A stretch of 64,000 nucleotides of DNA from Halopseudomonas salegens (GCF_900105655.1 NZ_LT629787.1:3224001-3288000); one strand, 5' to 3'; shown: positions 1 to 9,392, counted from the stretch's first letter. A program made the numbers and translations. The notes: a model not told the origin generated them from the letters alone.

Positions 1-138
1 ACCTCCTTCGGCCACGGCGGCGAGGCCGCTGACCGGTACAGATTTGGTTTTTGCCGAGCCGTGAATGTCGACAAACTGGGCCAGCACATATTTGATGCCG
101 TGCTGCTCGATAAGGCGCTGCGTTTCGGTGGGCAACAT
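1..138 (-). CDS. Glutamine-synthetase-like protein, N-terminal part only
   Basis: Only the first 46 codons are in the window; the gene runs off the left edge. The reverse strand starts at an ATG (136-138) preceded by AGGAG and reads [15 protein letters not shown] followed by a KTKSVP segment. This resembles the N-terminus of type III (GlnT-like) glutamine synthetases, a group that includes gamma-glutamylmethylamide synthetase (GmaS). It is divergent from an XRE-cupin regulator and about 7 kb from purU and a sarcosine-oxidase-like operon, which supports a methylated-amine or nitrogen role. The catalytic domain is not visible, so glutamine synthetase and GmaS cannot be told apart here. Confidence 0.7.
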   Translation of the reverse strand, partial: MLPTETQRLIEQHGIKYVLAQFVDIHGSAKTKSVPVSGLAAVAEGG

Positions 139-382
139 GGGTAAGGCGCTCCTGCTGGTTATTCCGCTTGAGAATTTAATTTTCACCAGAGGAAATGCAA
201 TTGCCTTGCCAGAATGCCGTCTAGCAGCAAAAAATCTGCTCGATGGCACGAAAGCTGCGGGGTCAAGGGGTTGGCAAGGCATCGCCGGCCGTATTGACGC
301 GACTCGCACTTGCATTGGCCCACGGGCTGGTGCACATTCTCAGTGCGAAAATTAAATTACTGATCAGAAAACGTGCACACCC

Positions 383-982
383 ATGAGCAAAACTGCTGAC
401 GCGCCACCCAAACTCAAGCTGGAACAATATCTCGGCCTGCAGATCCGTCGACAACGCCAGGCGCAGGGCCTGAAAATTACCGACGTATCGCGCATTGCCG
501 GCATCAGCCAGGGCATGCTGAGCAAGATCGAGAATGCCCAGGTATCAACCAGCCTGGATACCCTCACCCGCCTTTGTGACGTGCTCGGCCTGCCCATGTC
601 CAAATTGTTCAGTCAATATGATCAGCAGGGCGGCGGCGCGCTGCTGGTCAGCAGCGGCGAAGGACTGGAGGTGGTGCGCCGGGGTACCGAAAAGGGCCAC
701 ACCTATCAACTGCTCAACCATACCCGGGGGCCGAAGAAAAGTTTCGAGGCTTACCTGATCACCATGGATGATGCCGCCGAGGAGTTTCCAACCTTTTCCC
801 ACCCCGGCACCGAATTCATACATCTATTGGACGGCCGGCTGATCTACCGTCATGGCAACCAGCTTTACCCCATGGGCCCGGGTGACAGCCTGACCTTTGA
901 TGCCGAAGTCCCCCACGGCCCGGAAACCCTGATCGAGGTTCCTCTTCGCCTGCTGTCGATCATGAACTACGATCAGAGCTGA
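383..982 (+). CDS. XRE-family transcriptional regulator with C-terminal cupin domain
   Basis: The 199-residue protein has a helix-turn-helix of the Cro/CI type at about residues 15-70 (IRRQRQAQG, then SQGMLSKIENAQ). A small-ligand-binding cupin barrel follows at about 110-190 (HPGTEFIHLLDGRLIY, then GPGDSLTFDAEVPHGP). The family usually controls amine, polyamine or amino-acid catabolism genes, with the cupin sensing a metabolite. It is transcribed away from the glutamine-synthetase-like gene, so the 244 bp between them should hold both promoters and it probably controls that neighbour. The start is the first ATG of the frame; no strong Shine-Dalgarno sequence is seen. Confidence 0.85.
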   Translation: MSKTADAPPKLKLEQYLGLQIRRQRQAQGLKITDVSRIAGISQGMLSKIENAQVSTSLDTLTRLCDVLGLPMSKLFSQYDQQGGGALLVSSGEGLEVVRRGTEKGHTYQLLNHTRGPKKSFEAYLITMDDAAEEFPTFSHPGTEFIHLLDGRLIYRHGNQLYPMGPGDSLTFDAEVPHGPETLIEVPLRLLSIMNYDQS

Positions 983-1147
983 TTTTTATAGCGGCGCCAG
1001 CCTGCCCCAGTCTGGCGCTCCGGCCCATGCAGCGCCCTGAAATCTCCCATCCCGCATTATCAGCGACCGCGTCTAAACCCGTTCATATACCCCCAAACCC
1101 GCCCAAAAGACCACCGGTCACCCGTTCGAGTTAGCTGGCACAGGCCT

Positions 1148-1166
1148 TGCTATACCCCCTATAGCA
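1148..1166. promoter_or_regulatory. Palindromic operator candidate
   Basis: TGCTATA, five C residues, then TATAGCA: a perfect 7+5+7 inverted repeat about 80 bp before the 1247 start. It is a plausible regulator site for the two-gene unit that follows. The regulator is unknown. Confidence 0.4.
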
Positions 1167-1246
1167 GTTACTGACCTTCAGCTGGGGCGCCTGGCCGTGC
1201 CCGCAGCCTATGCAACCGAGCGCTGTGCCGCTCACAGGATGCCGCC

Positions 1247-1915
1247 ATGTTGAATCCGATTTTCCGCTTGCTGACGCCCGACAGCCTGGGGCTCAAGGTT
1301 ATTGCCTTTACTGTGCACGGGCTGTGCAATCGTCACTTCACCCGTAGCCTGAACGAACGCCTGGCCGAACTGGACGAGCAGCTGGACCTGGCAAAAAGCC
1401 GACTGCATATGGCCGGTTTTGATGACCTGCGCCTGCAAGTCGGGCGCTCGGCCCGTCGCTACCCGGCCTCGCCCCAGACACTGTTGCAGCAGTTTCTGCG
1501 CGATGCCCAGTTGCGCAGCATTGCCCCGGTGGTTGATTTGTACAACCACTGGTCACTGGTGTCCGGACTGTCGATCGGCGCCCATGATCTGCGTTATCTG
1601 AGCCTGCCCGTCAGCCTGACTCTGGGGCGCGGGCATGAGGAGTTCATTGGCCTGGGCAATGACCAGGTCCAGCAATTGCCCTCTGGCGAGTACCTTTATC
1701 TGGATGCCGACCAACAGGTGATCTGCCGCATGGATTACCGCCAGTGTGCCGCCACAGCCCTGCAAGCGGACAGCCGCGAAGCCCTGGTCATTGTTCAGGG
1801 CCATGCCGATACCCCGCTGACCCACTTGCGCACCACCGCCGAAGCACTGCAAGCCGACCTCAACCGGTATTGCACCGGCCCTGAACAGGGCACCCAGTTA
1901 CGCCAATCAGCCTGA
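1247..1915 (+). CDS. B3/B4 tRNA-binding-domain protein
   Basis: The 222-residue protein resembles the stand-alone B3/B4 domain family (COG3382), related to the editing domain of the phenylalanyl-tRNA synthetase beta chain. Typical segments are VVDLYNHWSLVSGLSIGAHD and, later, GEYLYLDADQQVICRMDYRQ. Such proteins are thought to edit or bind aminoacyl-tRNA or free amino acids, but most are uncharacterised. Its stop lies 10 nt before the start of the chemoreceptor fusion gene, so the two are almost certainly co-transcribed. The start ATG is the first in frame. Confidence 0.75.
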   Translation: MLNPIFRLLTPDSLGLKVIAFTVHGLCNRHFTRSLNERLAELDEQLDLAKSRLHMAGFDDLRLQVGRSARRYPASPQTLLQQFLRDAQLRSIAPVVDLYNHWSLVSGLSIGAHDLRYLSLPVSLTLGRGHEEFIGLGNDQVQQLPSGEYLYLDADQQVICRMDYRQCAATALQADSREALVIVQGHADTPLTHLRTTAEALQADLNRYCTGPEQGTQLRQSA

Positions 1916-1925
1916 GGGGGTCCAC

Positions 1926-3740
1926 ATGAGCTGGTTTTTACGTACCGCTGCACCACCCAGCCAGCCCGCACTGGACGATTGGCAGCAAGCCTTGTTGAGC
2001 GGCGACTGGGATAGAGCCCTGCAGCTGGAACAGGGCCGCATGCCCAGTGCTCTGCGTGAACGCTTGCACAGTCAGCCGGCCAATGCCGAGCAGGATGCCG
2101 GGGTTGCTGTGCTGCTGGGCCGGGTACAGGCATTGCAACGACACGCACGCCAGGCTATCGAGCAAGTGGAAGGCACCTTCGCCGAAATTTCTGCGCGCAG
2201 CAGCGAGCAGCTGACCTTTCTCGCAAAAACCCGTGACAACCTTGGCAGCAGCAGTAGCGGAGCCGAACAGTTGCGCACCGAGATGGATCTGGAATTGCGC
2301 GCTACCCAAACGTTTTTCAGCACGGAATTTGCCGAACTTGCCAACAGCCTGGATGAACGCAGCCAGTCTTCACGGCAGGTGATTGATGCCATCGACCATA
2401 TCGGGCGTACTGTGCAATTACTGTCAATCAATGCCGCCATCGAAGCCGCACACGCGGGTGAACAGGGCCGGGGCTTTGCCGTGGTCGCCCAGGAAATCCG
2501 CGAACTGGCACTGAGCACCCAGGCCAACGCTCAACAGGCCTACAGCCAAATTGACCTGGCCCCGGTCAGTGAGCAATTGCAAGGCATGCTGCAAGATGCT
2601 GATGCCCGGCTGGAGCTGCTCGGTCAACGGGTCAATGAATCCCTGCAGACCTTGCATCGACAGCTGGATCACATGGCTGATCATCTGAACGAGATCGAAG
2701 CCAACAACAAGGTCATGGCTGCAGGCGTTGCGCTCGGCGAGGCGGCTGACCAACACCTGCTGGCGCGCAACAACTGGAGCCTGGATCTGTTGCACGACAT
2801 GCACTCCATCTACCGCGAGCTGCCGAACCAGCAACGCCCTCAGGCAGTCCAGAAATTGCTGGCGGAAGAAAAACTGCACACCCATCCCCGGAGCGATCGC
2901 CTGGACGCGATACGCCAGCGTGGCGAGTTGCGCATTGCCATCGAGCCCCACTTCAAGGGCCTATCATTCCGGCAGCAAACTGGCGAACCGCTCCAGGGTA
3001 TGGATGCCGAACTCGCCCGCGCCTTTGCCCGCTGGCTGGGGGTTAAGTGTCATTTTGTCGAGTACCCCTGGGACCGCTGCCTGCAACTTCTCGAAGCCGG
3101 GAGTCGCCGCCGCGAGGCAGAGGTCGATGTGGTCTGGAGCGCCTTGCCGCCGATGCCGGACTACGGCCAGGTCGCTTTCTCCGACCCTTATGTATTCCTT
3201 CCTTATGTACTGGCCAAACGCGCCGGCGACAGTCGTATCCAGCGCCTGGATGACCTGCAGGGCAAAGTGCTGGGTTGCATTGACGACCCGGCTGCACTGG
3301 AAGTGCTTGAGCAAGCCGGACTGCGCTGGGAAAGCAACCGCCACACCCCCGGCGGACGTATCGAGCTCGCCAACCTGCTGGCCTACAACGACCAGAGCCT
3401 GATCCATGACTGCCTGGCCGACGGAACGGTGGACGCCTTTGCCGTCGACTTGCCGATCTATCACTGGGCCTGCACCGGTACGGACAGCCCCTGGGCTGGA
3501 CAGCTGGAAATACTGCCCGGCAACCTGAGCAGCGAGCTCTGGTTCTACTGTGCCGCCGTCGCCAATCAGCCCGGCAATACCGCTTTGCTCCGGGCAATCA
3601 ACCAGTTCATTGCCGAATTTCGCACCACCCGCGACTACCAGCAACTGGTTGAGCGCTGGCAAGGCCAGGTCTATAGCGCCAACCGCTGGCAGTTTCAGCC
3701 CGGGGTACACGACCTGAAAAGTCTGGAGGCAGGCGACTGA
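1926..3740 (+). CDS. Soluble methyl-accepting chemotaxis protein fused to a solute-binding domain
   Basis: The 604-residue protein has no signal peptide or membrane segment. Residues about 60-300 are helical and contain the receptor signalling tip (INAAIEAAHAGEQGRGF at about 167, followed by AVVAQEIRELA), which docks CheA/CheW. Residues about 325-580 form a type 3 bacterial solute-binding domain (LDAIRQRGELRIAIEP, then MDAELARAFARWLG) like those of polar amino-acid transporters. This domain is normally periplasmic, yet here it should be cytoplasmic and may sense an internal metabolite. The start ATG has GAGGGGG about 8 nt upstream. Both domain calls are clear; ligand and output are unknown. 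Confidence 0.85.
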   Translation: MSWFLRTAAPPSQPALDDWQQALLSGDWDRALQLEQGRMPSALRERLHSQPANAEQDAGVAVLLGRVQALQRHARQAIEQVEGTFAEISARSSEQLTFLAKTRDNLGSSSSGAEQLRTEMDLELRATQTFFSTEFAELANSLDERSQSSRQVIDAIDHIGRTVQLLSINAAIEAAHAGEQGRGFAVVAQEIRELALSTQANAQQAYSQIDLAPVSEQLQGMLQDADARLELLGQRVNESLQTLHRQLDHMADHLNEIEANNKVMAAGVALGEAADQHLLARNNWSLDLLHDMHSIYRELPNQQRPQAVQKLLAEEKLHTHPRSDRLDAIRQRGELRIAIEPHFKGLSFRQQTGEPLQGMDAELARAFARWLGVKCHFVEYPWDRCLQLLEAGSRRREAEVDVVWSALPPMPDYGQVAFSDPYVFLPYVLAKRAGDSRIQRLDDLQGKVLGCIDDPAALEVLEQAGLRWESNRHTPGGRIELANLLAYNDQSLIHDCLADGTVDAFAVDLPIYHWACTGTDSPWAGQLEILPGNLSSELWFYCAAVANQPGNTALLRAINQFIAEFRTTRDYQQLVERWQGQVYSANRWQFQPGVHDLKSLEAGD

Positions 3741-3759
3741 TCAGCGCACAAGCTGAAAC

Positions 3760-3784
3760 CTTGCCCAGCATCGTGGCTGGCAAG
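3760..3784 (+). terminator. Possible weak terminator hairpin
   Basis: CTTGCCCAGC and GCTGGCAAG pair with one bulged base about 20 nt after the chemoreceptor stop. No good T run follows, so termination strength is doubtful. Confidence 0.3.
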
Positions 3785-3920
3785 ACTTGATATTGACCAT
3801 AGTTCAGGCTTGTCAGTTGCGTTCAGGCACGAATCTCTGTTGTATATGCATCAGCCAAGTGTATTTTGGAACCGGAGCACGATGTTTGCTCTTTCACTAT
3901 TGGGTTGATGCAAGGACATT

Positions 3921-4562
3921 ATGCTGGACTGGATTGAACAAAATTCATCACTCATCTCCATGTTTATCAATGCAGCCATGTTGCTTGTCTGGCTGTTTTA
4001 CGCTCAGCTACTTTTTCATAGCTATCATCGACAGCGCCGACCACGCGTACTCATCAACAAGGGCATTGGTGGTCAGGATCTCGACTCTCCCTGCCTGATT
4101 TGCAACATGAGTCAGGAGGCCATATTTCTCTATTTCATCATGGCCAAATTGACGACCTCTGAAGGCAGCCACTTTAGTGCCGTAACGGATGGTGAAGCTG
4201 ACTCCCTGGGGGATAAAGCAAAACGCAGCTCCTGGACCCGGCAGGGACCATTGGCTTCGGGAGAATGCCTTGATGTCTTTTCCTTCCGGCAAATTCTGAC
4301 TCGCGTGGCGGGCGAGGCCGGAATTGAGCTGCATGATGGAGTGCCAGTCAACTCCGACATTGAGCTCAAGTCGCTGGAGTTCCACGTCATATCCATCTAC
4401 GGCTCGGATAACGCCCCCTTCGGGGCGGTAAGACAGTTCGATATTCATTACGACCAGGAACGAAACACCGTCTCCTTGCGGCCAAATTCGATTGACACCC
4501 ACAGCGAGACCTCGCGGTCTTATCGCCGCCAGATTAAACGCTGGCTGGAAAATGAACTCTAA
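3921..4562 (+). CDS. Membrane-anchored hypothetical protein
   Basis: The 213-residue protein has one hydrophobic segment near the N-terminus (about residues 11-33, MFINAAMLLVWLFYAQLLF) and then a soluble domain with no motif I recognise. A CLIC pair of cysteines occurs at about residues 58-61. The family is unknown to me. It is convergent with the DUF3360 gene, and the stop codons overlap by 4 nt, so no separate terminator exists between them. The topology suggests the soluble domain is cytoplasmic, judging by the arginine-rich stretch after the helix. Confidence 0.6.
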   Translation: MLDWIEQNSSLISMFINAAMLLVWLFYAQLLFHSYHRQRRPRVLINKGIGGQDLDSPCLICNMSQEAIFLYFIMAKLTTSEGSHFSAVTDGEADSLGDKAKRSSWTRQGPLASGECLDVFSFRQILTRVAGEAGIELHDGVPVNSDIELKSLEFHVISIYGSDNAPFGAVRQFDIHYDQERNTVSLRPNSIDTHSETSRSYRRQIKRWLENEL

Positions 4563-6022
4563 AGTCTAAAGCTTTCCAGCATCGGTGGTACGCCCGGGAA
4601 CATGCCAATCGCCGCCATCACGCCACACAGGATGCCAAACACCAGGCCGGGAATGATCCAGCGGCCGATATGTCCCAGGCTCTTGCCGCGCTCTTTGCAG
4701 CCGATCAGTCCCAGATTGTCGAGCAGTACGGTCAACGACCAGCCAAACACCGGATTAACCAGCGCCGAAGCGACAATAACGATGGCTGCCGATTCGGTGG
4801 TCTTGCCTTCCCGGGTCATCTGCATGCCGGCTTCCATCAGCGGCAGAAACACGCCGACGATCAGCGCGACACTGAGCACCGGCGGCCAGATCGCCAGATC
4901 CATCGGATAGCCGAGCAGTGCGGTAATGATGCAAAGCACCCCGGTCAGTACCGCACCCGCCGCAATTGGCCGTTTGGCAATCGCCGCCGGCACGATATAG
5001 GTGCCCCAGGACGACGCAATATTGCCGCCGCCGAGCAGACTGCCGACCACTTGCCGGGTGCCGGCGGTGCACATGGTGTCGTCGATATTCATCAACACCT
5101 TTTGCGCCTTGGGCGGGTAATTCAGCTGCTGGAACACCCGATGCCCAAGAAAATCCGGTGACCACATGGCCACCGCCAGTACCGCGAAAGGCGCTACCGC
5201 CAGAAAATGCTGGAACTCGGGCAGGCCCAACTGCCAGCCGGTATCGTCACCCCACCAGTAGGCCGGGTTCATATTGGGGATACCCGGTTCCGTGATGAAC
5301 TCGAAGGGCGCGCCCAGGGCAAAGGCAATGCCGGCCGCCATCACCGAGCCGAGCGGAATCGCCAACCAGCGCATCTTGACATGCTCCAGCCAGGCATACA
5401 TGACGATGGTCGCAATCAGGATGACAAAGGCAATATGCCCGCCCTCAAAACCTTCAGCCCAGCTGAACAGCTTGGCGATCTGCGAGGTAATACCGATAAA
5501 GCCCAGATACAGCAACAAACCGCCGCAGACCCCGTTGCTGGTCAGCCGCGCCAGCAGGCTACCGCCTTTGGTGATACCCAGGATGAAACCCAGCACCCCG
5601 ATCATGATGCCGAGCGCCATCGGGTGGCCACCGGAGGCAACAATCAGGGGGATCATCGGAATCAGCGGACCATGGGTGCCGGGCAGGTTGCTGTTGGGGT
5701 TGATAAAGCCGGAGACCAGAATCACGAAGAGCACGGCAGCGATGAGCATTTCAAAGCGCACGTTCTCGGTGACAAAGTCAGCCGACAGGCCCAGTTGCGT
5801 GGCAAAGGTGCTGACAATCGCCGCTACCATGACCACCTTGCCGATGGTTGCGGCCATGGCCGGCACCCAGTCTTCAAATTCGAAACGGTAATCACGGCCG
5901 GGCAGGTTCATTCGCCAGCGTCTGGGGGCCATGACCTCAAGCTCGTGCTCCAGGTATTCGCGCCGGGTATTGAACGCGGAGCGAGGCTTGCGCTGGCTTT
6001 GATAGTCGCTGTTGTTGTGCAT
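4559..6022 (-). CDS. DUF3360-family multi-pass membrane transporter
   Basis: The 487-residue protein has about 12 hydrophobic segments and resembles DUF3360 proteins, distant relatives of SulP/xanthine-uracil permeases. Conserved-looking segments are NPNSNLPGTHGPLIPMIPLI and a later SLLGGGNIASSWGTYIVPAA. The substrate is unknown; an anion or small carboxylate is a guess from the superfamily. The soluble N-terminus is rich in arginine, so the first 60 residues are probably cytoplasmic. It lies 174 bp downstream of the HPP gene on the same strand and may share its transcript. Confidence 0.75.
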   Translation of the reverse strand: MHNNSDYQSQRKPRSAFNTRREYLEHELEVMAPRRWRMNLPGRDYRFEFEDWVPAMAATIGKVVMVAAIVSTFATQLGLSADFVTENVRFEMLIAAVLFVILVSGFINPNSNLPGTHGPLIPMIPLIVASGGHPMALGIMIGVLGFILGITKGGSLLARLTSNGVCGGLLLYLGFIGITSQIAKLFSWAEGFEGGHIAFVILIATIVMYAWLEHVKMRWLAIPLGSVMAAGIAFALGAPFEFITEPGIPNMNPAYWWGDDTGWQLGLPEFQHFLAVAPFAVLAVAMWSPDFLGHRVFQQLNYPPKAQKVLMNIDDTMCTAGTRQVVGSLLGGGNIASSWGTYIVPAAIAKRPIAAGAVLTGVLCIITALLGYPMDLAIWPPVLSVALIVGVFLPLMEAGMQMTREGKTTESAAIVIVASALVNPVFGWSLTVLLDNLGLIGCKERGKSLGHIGRWIIPGLVFGILCGVMAAIGMFPGVPPMLESFRL

Positions 6023-6196
6023 TGTGGCGCTCGTATCTCGGACATTGAGCGCTCGATGCTAGGGACTGAGGGAGAACAAGACTATTAGGCCTTAGGCTAA
6101 CAACAAAATTACCTGGCGGCTTATGGCGTCGCCGGAGAAAGGAAGCAGGGATCAGCCAGGTTCGGGGGTTTCCCAAGCCTTCACGGCCCGAGCCTG

Positions 6197-6832
6197 TCAC
6201 ACATCATCCGGCTCAGTCGGCTCCTCCCGCTTTGGCCTGGGCCCGGCTGATGCCCACACAGGGTAGCGCAAGCCCGCTAGCCGGTTAACGACAAAGGCAT
6301 GCATCAACAGGATCAGCACACCTGCCATCAGAATGGGAATCTGCGAGATGTTTGGCATCAGCCCCAGAGCGACAATTAATGCCGTAGCACCTGCCGGAGG
6401 ATGCACAACATTAAAGGCCACCATCAGGCAACTGGTCAGCCCCATAGCAACTGCCACAGCACCCACACGCGACAAATCCATACCGGCCAGAAATGCAGAA
6501 TCTGCATGTTGCAAACCAAACATATAGAGCGCACCCAACCCCACCAGCGCACCAATACAGTGCCCGCAGAGCGTATTGCGCGGCGATGCAGGCTGCGCCA
6601 TAGGGACATGAAAAATGATGAACGCAGTAGCGCCCAGGGATGGGAAAATAAACGCTTCCTGAGTCACCAATGCAACTGTCGCCAGCAGGGCCATGCTGAC
6701 GCCGCTATTTACCAGGTTGAACAGTGCGAGCACCGTTTTATGGCTGTGACGGGCCATCCACCATTCCAGGTGCATTGCCCGTAACACGCCACTGGCTTGC
6801 TGCCAACGCAACTTTTCGTTCTGCGAACTCAT
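6197..6832 (-). CDS. HPP-family integral membrane protein
   Basis: The 211-residue protein shows four or more transmembrane segments and the HPP family signature around FPSLGATAFIIFHVPMAQPA and VVHPPAGATALIVALG. HPP proteins are inner-membrane proteins; some plant members transport nitrite, but bacterial roles are mostly unknown. A glycine-rich loop and the double-proline motif are intact. It starts at the ATG at 6830-6832. Confidence 0.85.
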   Translation of the reverse strand: MSSQNEKLRWQQASGVLRAMHLEWWMARHSHKTVLALFNLVNSGVSMALLATVALVTQEAFIFPSLGATAFIIFHVPMAQPASPRNTLCGHCIGALVGLGALYMFGLQHADSAFLAGMDLSRVGAVAVAMGLTSCLMVAFNVVHPPAGATALIVALGLMPNISQIPILMAGVLILLMHAFVVNRLAGLRYPVWASAGPRPKREEPTEPDDV

Positions 6833-7240
6833 GAAACAACCCTTGCACCATTAAGGTGCAGAAGCCTACCTGAGTTCAAGCGACATCCCAAACCTGTTTT
6901 TCCGATAACTGTTACCGCCGGCACCACCTTAAACAAGCAATACCTGCCGGGCCAGGCGACAGATAATTTCGTCGCCATCAGAACAGCTGCTCCGGCCTCG
7001 GCTCTGGCTCCTGATTCGCCCTATCTCCTGCATCCATACCGTTGTCGCCTACGTTTTGCAGAGGCTACCTGGTTGGCCGCAAAAAATTCCTCTCAGGATA
7101 TTTATTTTCCTAACAGTATTGACCAGCTCACTCCATTCGCTTATAAAAAACACATCGCGGATATTTTATCCTTTACTGCAATTTATATTTATATCTGAAT
7201 TTATTTGCCATATATGAATATATGGCTACAAGGAGCCCGG
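6833..7240. other. Long intergenic region before purU
   Basis: About 400 bp with no supported gene. Its last 130 bp are markedly AT-rich (runs of TTATTTTCC and TATATTTATAT) and probably hold the purU-sox promoter. An open frame here (6797-7198) overlaps the HPP start and shows no family resemblance. Confidence 0.5.
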
Positions 7241-8098
7241 ATGTCTACGTCCTACACCATGACCATCAGCTGCCCGGCCAACTCGGGCATTGTTGCCGCT
7301 GTCACCACCTACCTGTCCAACTGCGGCTGCTACATCAGCGAGATGGCCCAGTTCGATGACGAGTTTCATGACCGCTTCTTCATGCGCGCGGTGTTTCGCT
7401 TCAATGCCGACAGCCCGTCCAATGCCGACAGCCTGAGCGAGGGCTTTGGCACGGTAGCCGCCGAGTTCGACATGCAATGGGCCCTGCATGACAACAGCAC
7501 GCCAATGAAAGTGATACTCATGGTCAGCAAGTACGATCATTGCCTGACCGATCTGCTGTATCGCTACCACAAGGGCGAGATGAAGATGCAGGTCAGCGCC
7601 ATCGTCTCCAACCACCTGGACCTGCGGCCGATGGCAGAGCGCGAGGGCATCCGCTTTGTCTATCTGCCGGTCAATGCCGACACCAAGGCAGAGCAGGAAG
7701 CCGAGCTGCGCAAGCTGATCGAAGAGACGGGCACCGAACTGGTGGTGCTGGCGCGCTATATGCAGATTCTGTCGGACACCATGTGCCAGTACCTGGCCGG
7801 CCGGGCGATCAATATCCACCACTCCTTTCTGCCCGGCTTCAAGGGCGCCAAGCCTTACCACCAGGCCTGGGAACGTGGCGTCAAACTCATCGGCGCCACC
7901 GCCCACTACGTCACCTCGGACCTGGACGAAGGGCCGATCATCGAACAGGAAGTGGAACGTGTGGATCACGGCCTGCGCCCGGATGACCTGGTCGCCATCG
8001 GCCGCGATATCGAAACCCTGACGCTGTCGCGGGCAGTGAAATACCACCTTGAACACCGGGTATTTCTCAACGGCGAACGCACCGTGATTTTCCGCTAA
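7241..8098 (+). CDS. purU: Formyltetrahydrofolate deformylase
   Basis: PurU hydrolyses 10-formyl-tetrahydrofolate to formate and tetrahydrofolate. The 285-residue product has an N-terminal ACT domain (about 5-85, SCPANSGIVAAV) and a formyltransferase-type catalytic domain. Active-site segments INIHHSFLPGFKGAKPYHQA and the later TSDLDEGPIIEQ are intact. I chose the ATG at 7241, which has AAGGAG 8 nt upstream and gives the usual length, over an in-frame ATG at 7205. It leads purU-soxB-soxD-soxA-soxG. Demethylation by the sox-type enzyme loads tetrahydrofolate with one-carbon units, and PurU releases free folate and formate. Confidence 0.95.
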   Translation: MSTSYTMTISCPANSGIVAAVTTYLSNCGCYISEMAQFDDEFHDRFFMRAVFRFNADSPSNADSLSEGFGTVAAEFDMQWALHDNSTPMKVILMVSKYDHCLTDLLYRYHKGEMKMQVSAIVSNHLDLRPMAEREGIRFVYLPVNADTKAEQEAELRKLIEETGTELVVLARYMQILSDTMCQYLAGRAINIHHSFLPGFKGAKPYHQAWERGVKLIGATAHYVTSDLDEGPIIEQEVERVDHGLRPDDLVAIGRDIETLTLSRAVKYHLEHRVFLNGERTVIFR

Positions 8099-8137
8099 GC
8101 CGACGCCCACAAGCCCGCATTCAGCCCCGGAGGCCCC

Positions 8138-9382
8138 ATGCCTTTCAATCTGCTCAAATATGGTCTGTCCGCCGACTACCCGGCCGAGGTCGACCTGCCA
8201 CCACCGGTAGAGCTCAAGCCACGCTATGACGTGGTGATCATCGGTGCCGGCGGCCACGGCCTGGCCATTGCCTACTACCTGGCCCGCTACCATGGCATCA
8301 CCAAGGTAGCGGTGCTGGACAAGGGCTACCTCGGCGGCGGCAACACAGCGCGCAACACCGCAGTGATCCGCTCCAACTACCTGACCCCGGAAGGGGTACG
8401 CTTCTATTCCGAATCGGTACGCCTGTTCAAGAACCTGGCCAACGAGTTCGACTTCAACATCATGTATTCCGAGCGCGGGCAACTGACCCTGGCGCACACC
8501 GATGCCACCGTGCGCGCCTTCCGCCAGCGTGCCGAAGTGAACACCCACTTTGGCGGGCGCACCGAGATGCTCGACCGTCAGCAGGTTGCCGAGCTGGTAC
8601 CCACACTGAATATGGACCCCGGTCATTTACCGGTGCTGGCCGGACTCTGGCACAAGGACGGCGCCACTGCGCGCCATGACGCCGTGGCCTGGGGCTATGC
8701 CAAACAGGCGGCCAAGCACGGGGTGGAAATCCACCAGCTGACGGAAGTGCAGGAGCTGGTGATCGAGCAAGGCCGGCTGACCGGGGTGAAAACCAACCGC
8801 GGCACCGTGCAGTGCGGCTGCGCCGTGCAAGCGGTGGCCGGGCACAGCTCGCGGCTGCTGGATATGGCCGGCATTCGCGCGCCGATTCTCAGCTACCCCT
8901 TGCAGGCCATGGTCACCCAGCCGTTCAAGCCCTTTCTCGACCCCCTGGTCAGTTCCTCGGCACTGCATTGCTATGTGCAACAGACCAGTCGCGGCGAAGT
9001 GGTTTTCGGGGGTGGTTCCGATCCCTACCCGCTGTACCACACCCGCTCGACCCTGGAATTGAAGGAAAGCCTGATGGCCGCCGCCCTGGAGATGTTCCCG
9101 TTTCTGGCCCAGGCGCGCCTGATGCGCCAGTGGAGCGGGACCACCGACATGACCCCGGATTACAGCCCGATCATGGGTTGTTCACCAGTGGACAATTATT
9201 ACCTGGATGCCGGCTGGGGTACCTGGGGCTTCAAGGCTACACCGATCTGCGGCCAGACCATGGCGGCGCTGATAGCCAGTGACGGCAAAAAAGTCCCGGA
9301 GCTGATCCAGCCCTTTGCCCTGGAGCGCTTCAGCCGCTTCCAGCAAGTCAACGAAATGGGCGCCACCGCCGCCAGCCATTGA
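8138..9382 (+). CDS. soxB: Sarcosine oxidase-type beta subunit (FAD/FMN)
   Basis: The 414-residue protein begins with an FAD-binding fold (VVIIGAGGHGLAIAYYLARY at about 31-50) and has the length of heterotetrameric sarcosine oxidase beta subunits. The beta subunit holds the substrate-oxidising flavin and oxidises an N-methyl amine to an imine. Homologous MgdA proteins do the same for N-methylglutamate. GGAGG lies just before the start. It is the second gene of the operon, 39 bp after purU. The oxidase fold is certain; the substrate is not. Confidence 0.9.
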   Translation: MPFNLLKYGLSADYPAEVDLPPPVELKPRYDVVIIGAGGHGLAIAYYLARYHGITKVAVLDKGYLGGGNTARNTAVIRSNYLTPEGVRFYSESVRLFKNLANEFDFNIMYSERGQLTLAHTDATVRAFRQRAEVNTHFGGRTEMLDRQQVAELVPTLNMDPGHLPVLAGLWHKDGATARHDAVAWGYAKQAAKHGVEIHQLTEVQELVIEQGRLTGVKTNRGTVQCGCAVQAVAGHSSRLLDMAGIRAPILSYPLQAMVTQPFKPFLDPLVSSSALHCYVQQTSRGEVVFGGGSDPYPLYHTRSTLELKESLMAAALEMFPFLAQARLMRQWSGTTDMTPDYSPIMGCSPVDNYYLDAGWGTWGFKATPICGQTMAALIASDGKKVPELIQPFALERFSRFQQVNEMGATAASH

Positions 9383-9392
9383 GGATGCAACC

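Noticed and set aside
3787..4098. 103-aa open frame before the hypothetical membrane protein
   Set aside because: It overlaps the better-supported 3921-4562 gene in another frame and has no ribosome binding site.
5207..6088. 293-aa open frame on the plus strand
   Set aside because: It lies wholly antisense to the DUF3360 gene, has low-complexity composition from GC-rich codons and no family resemblance.
6797..7198. 133-aa open frame upstream of purU
   Set aside because: It overlaps the HPP start and an AT-rich promoter region; no ribosome binding site or family features.
7226..8626. 466-aa open frame on the minus strand
   Set aside because: It is antisense to purU and soxB; a shadow of third-position GC bias.
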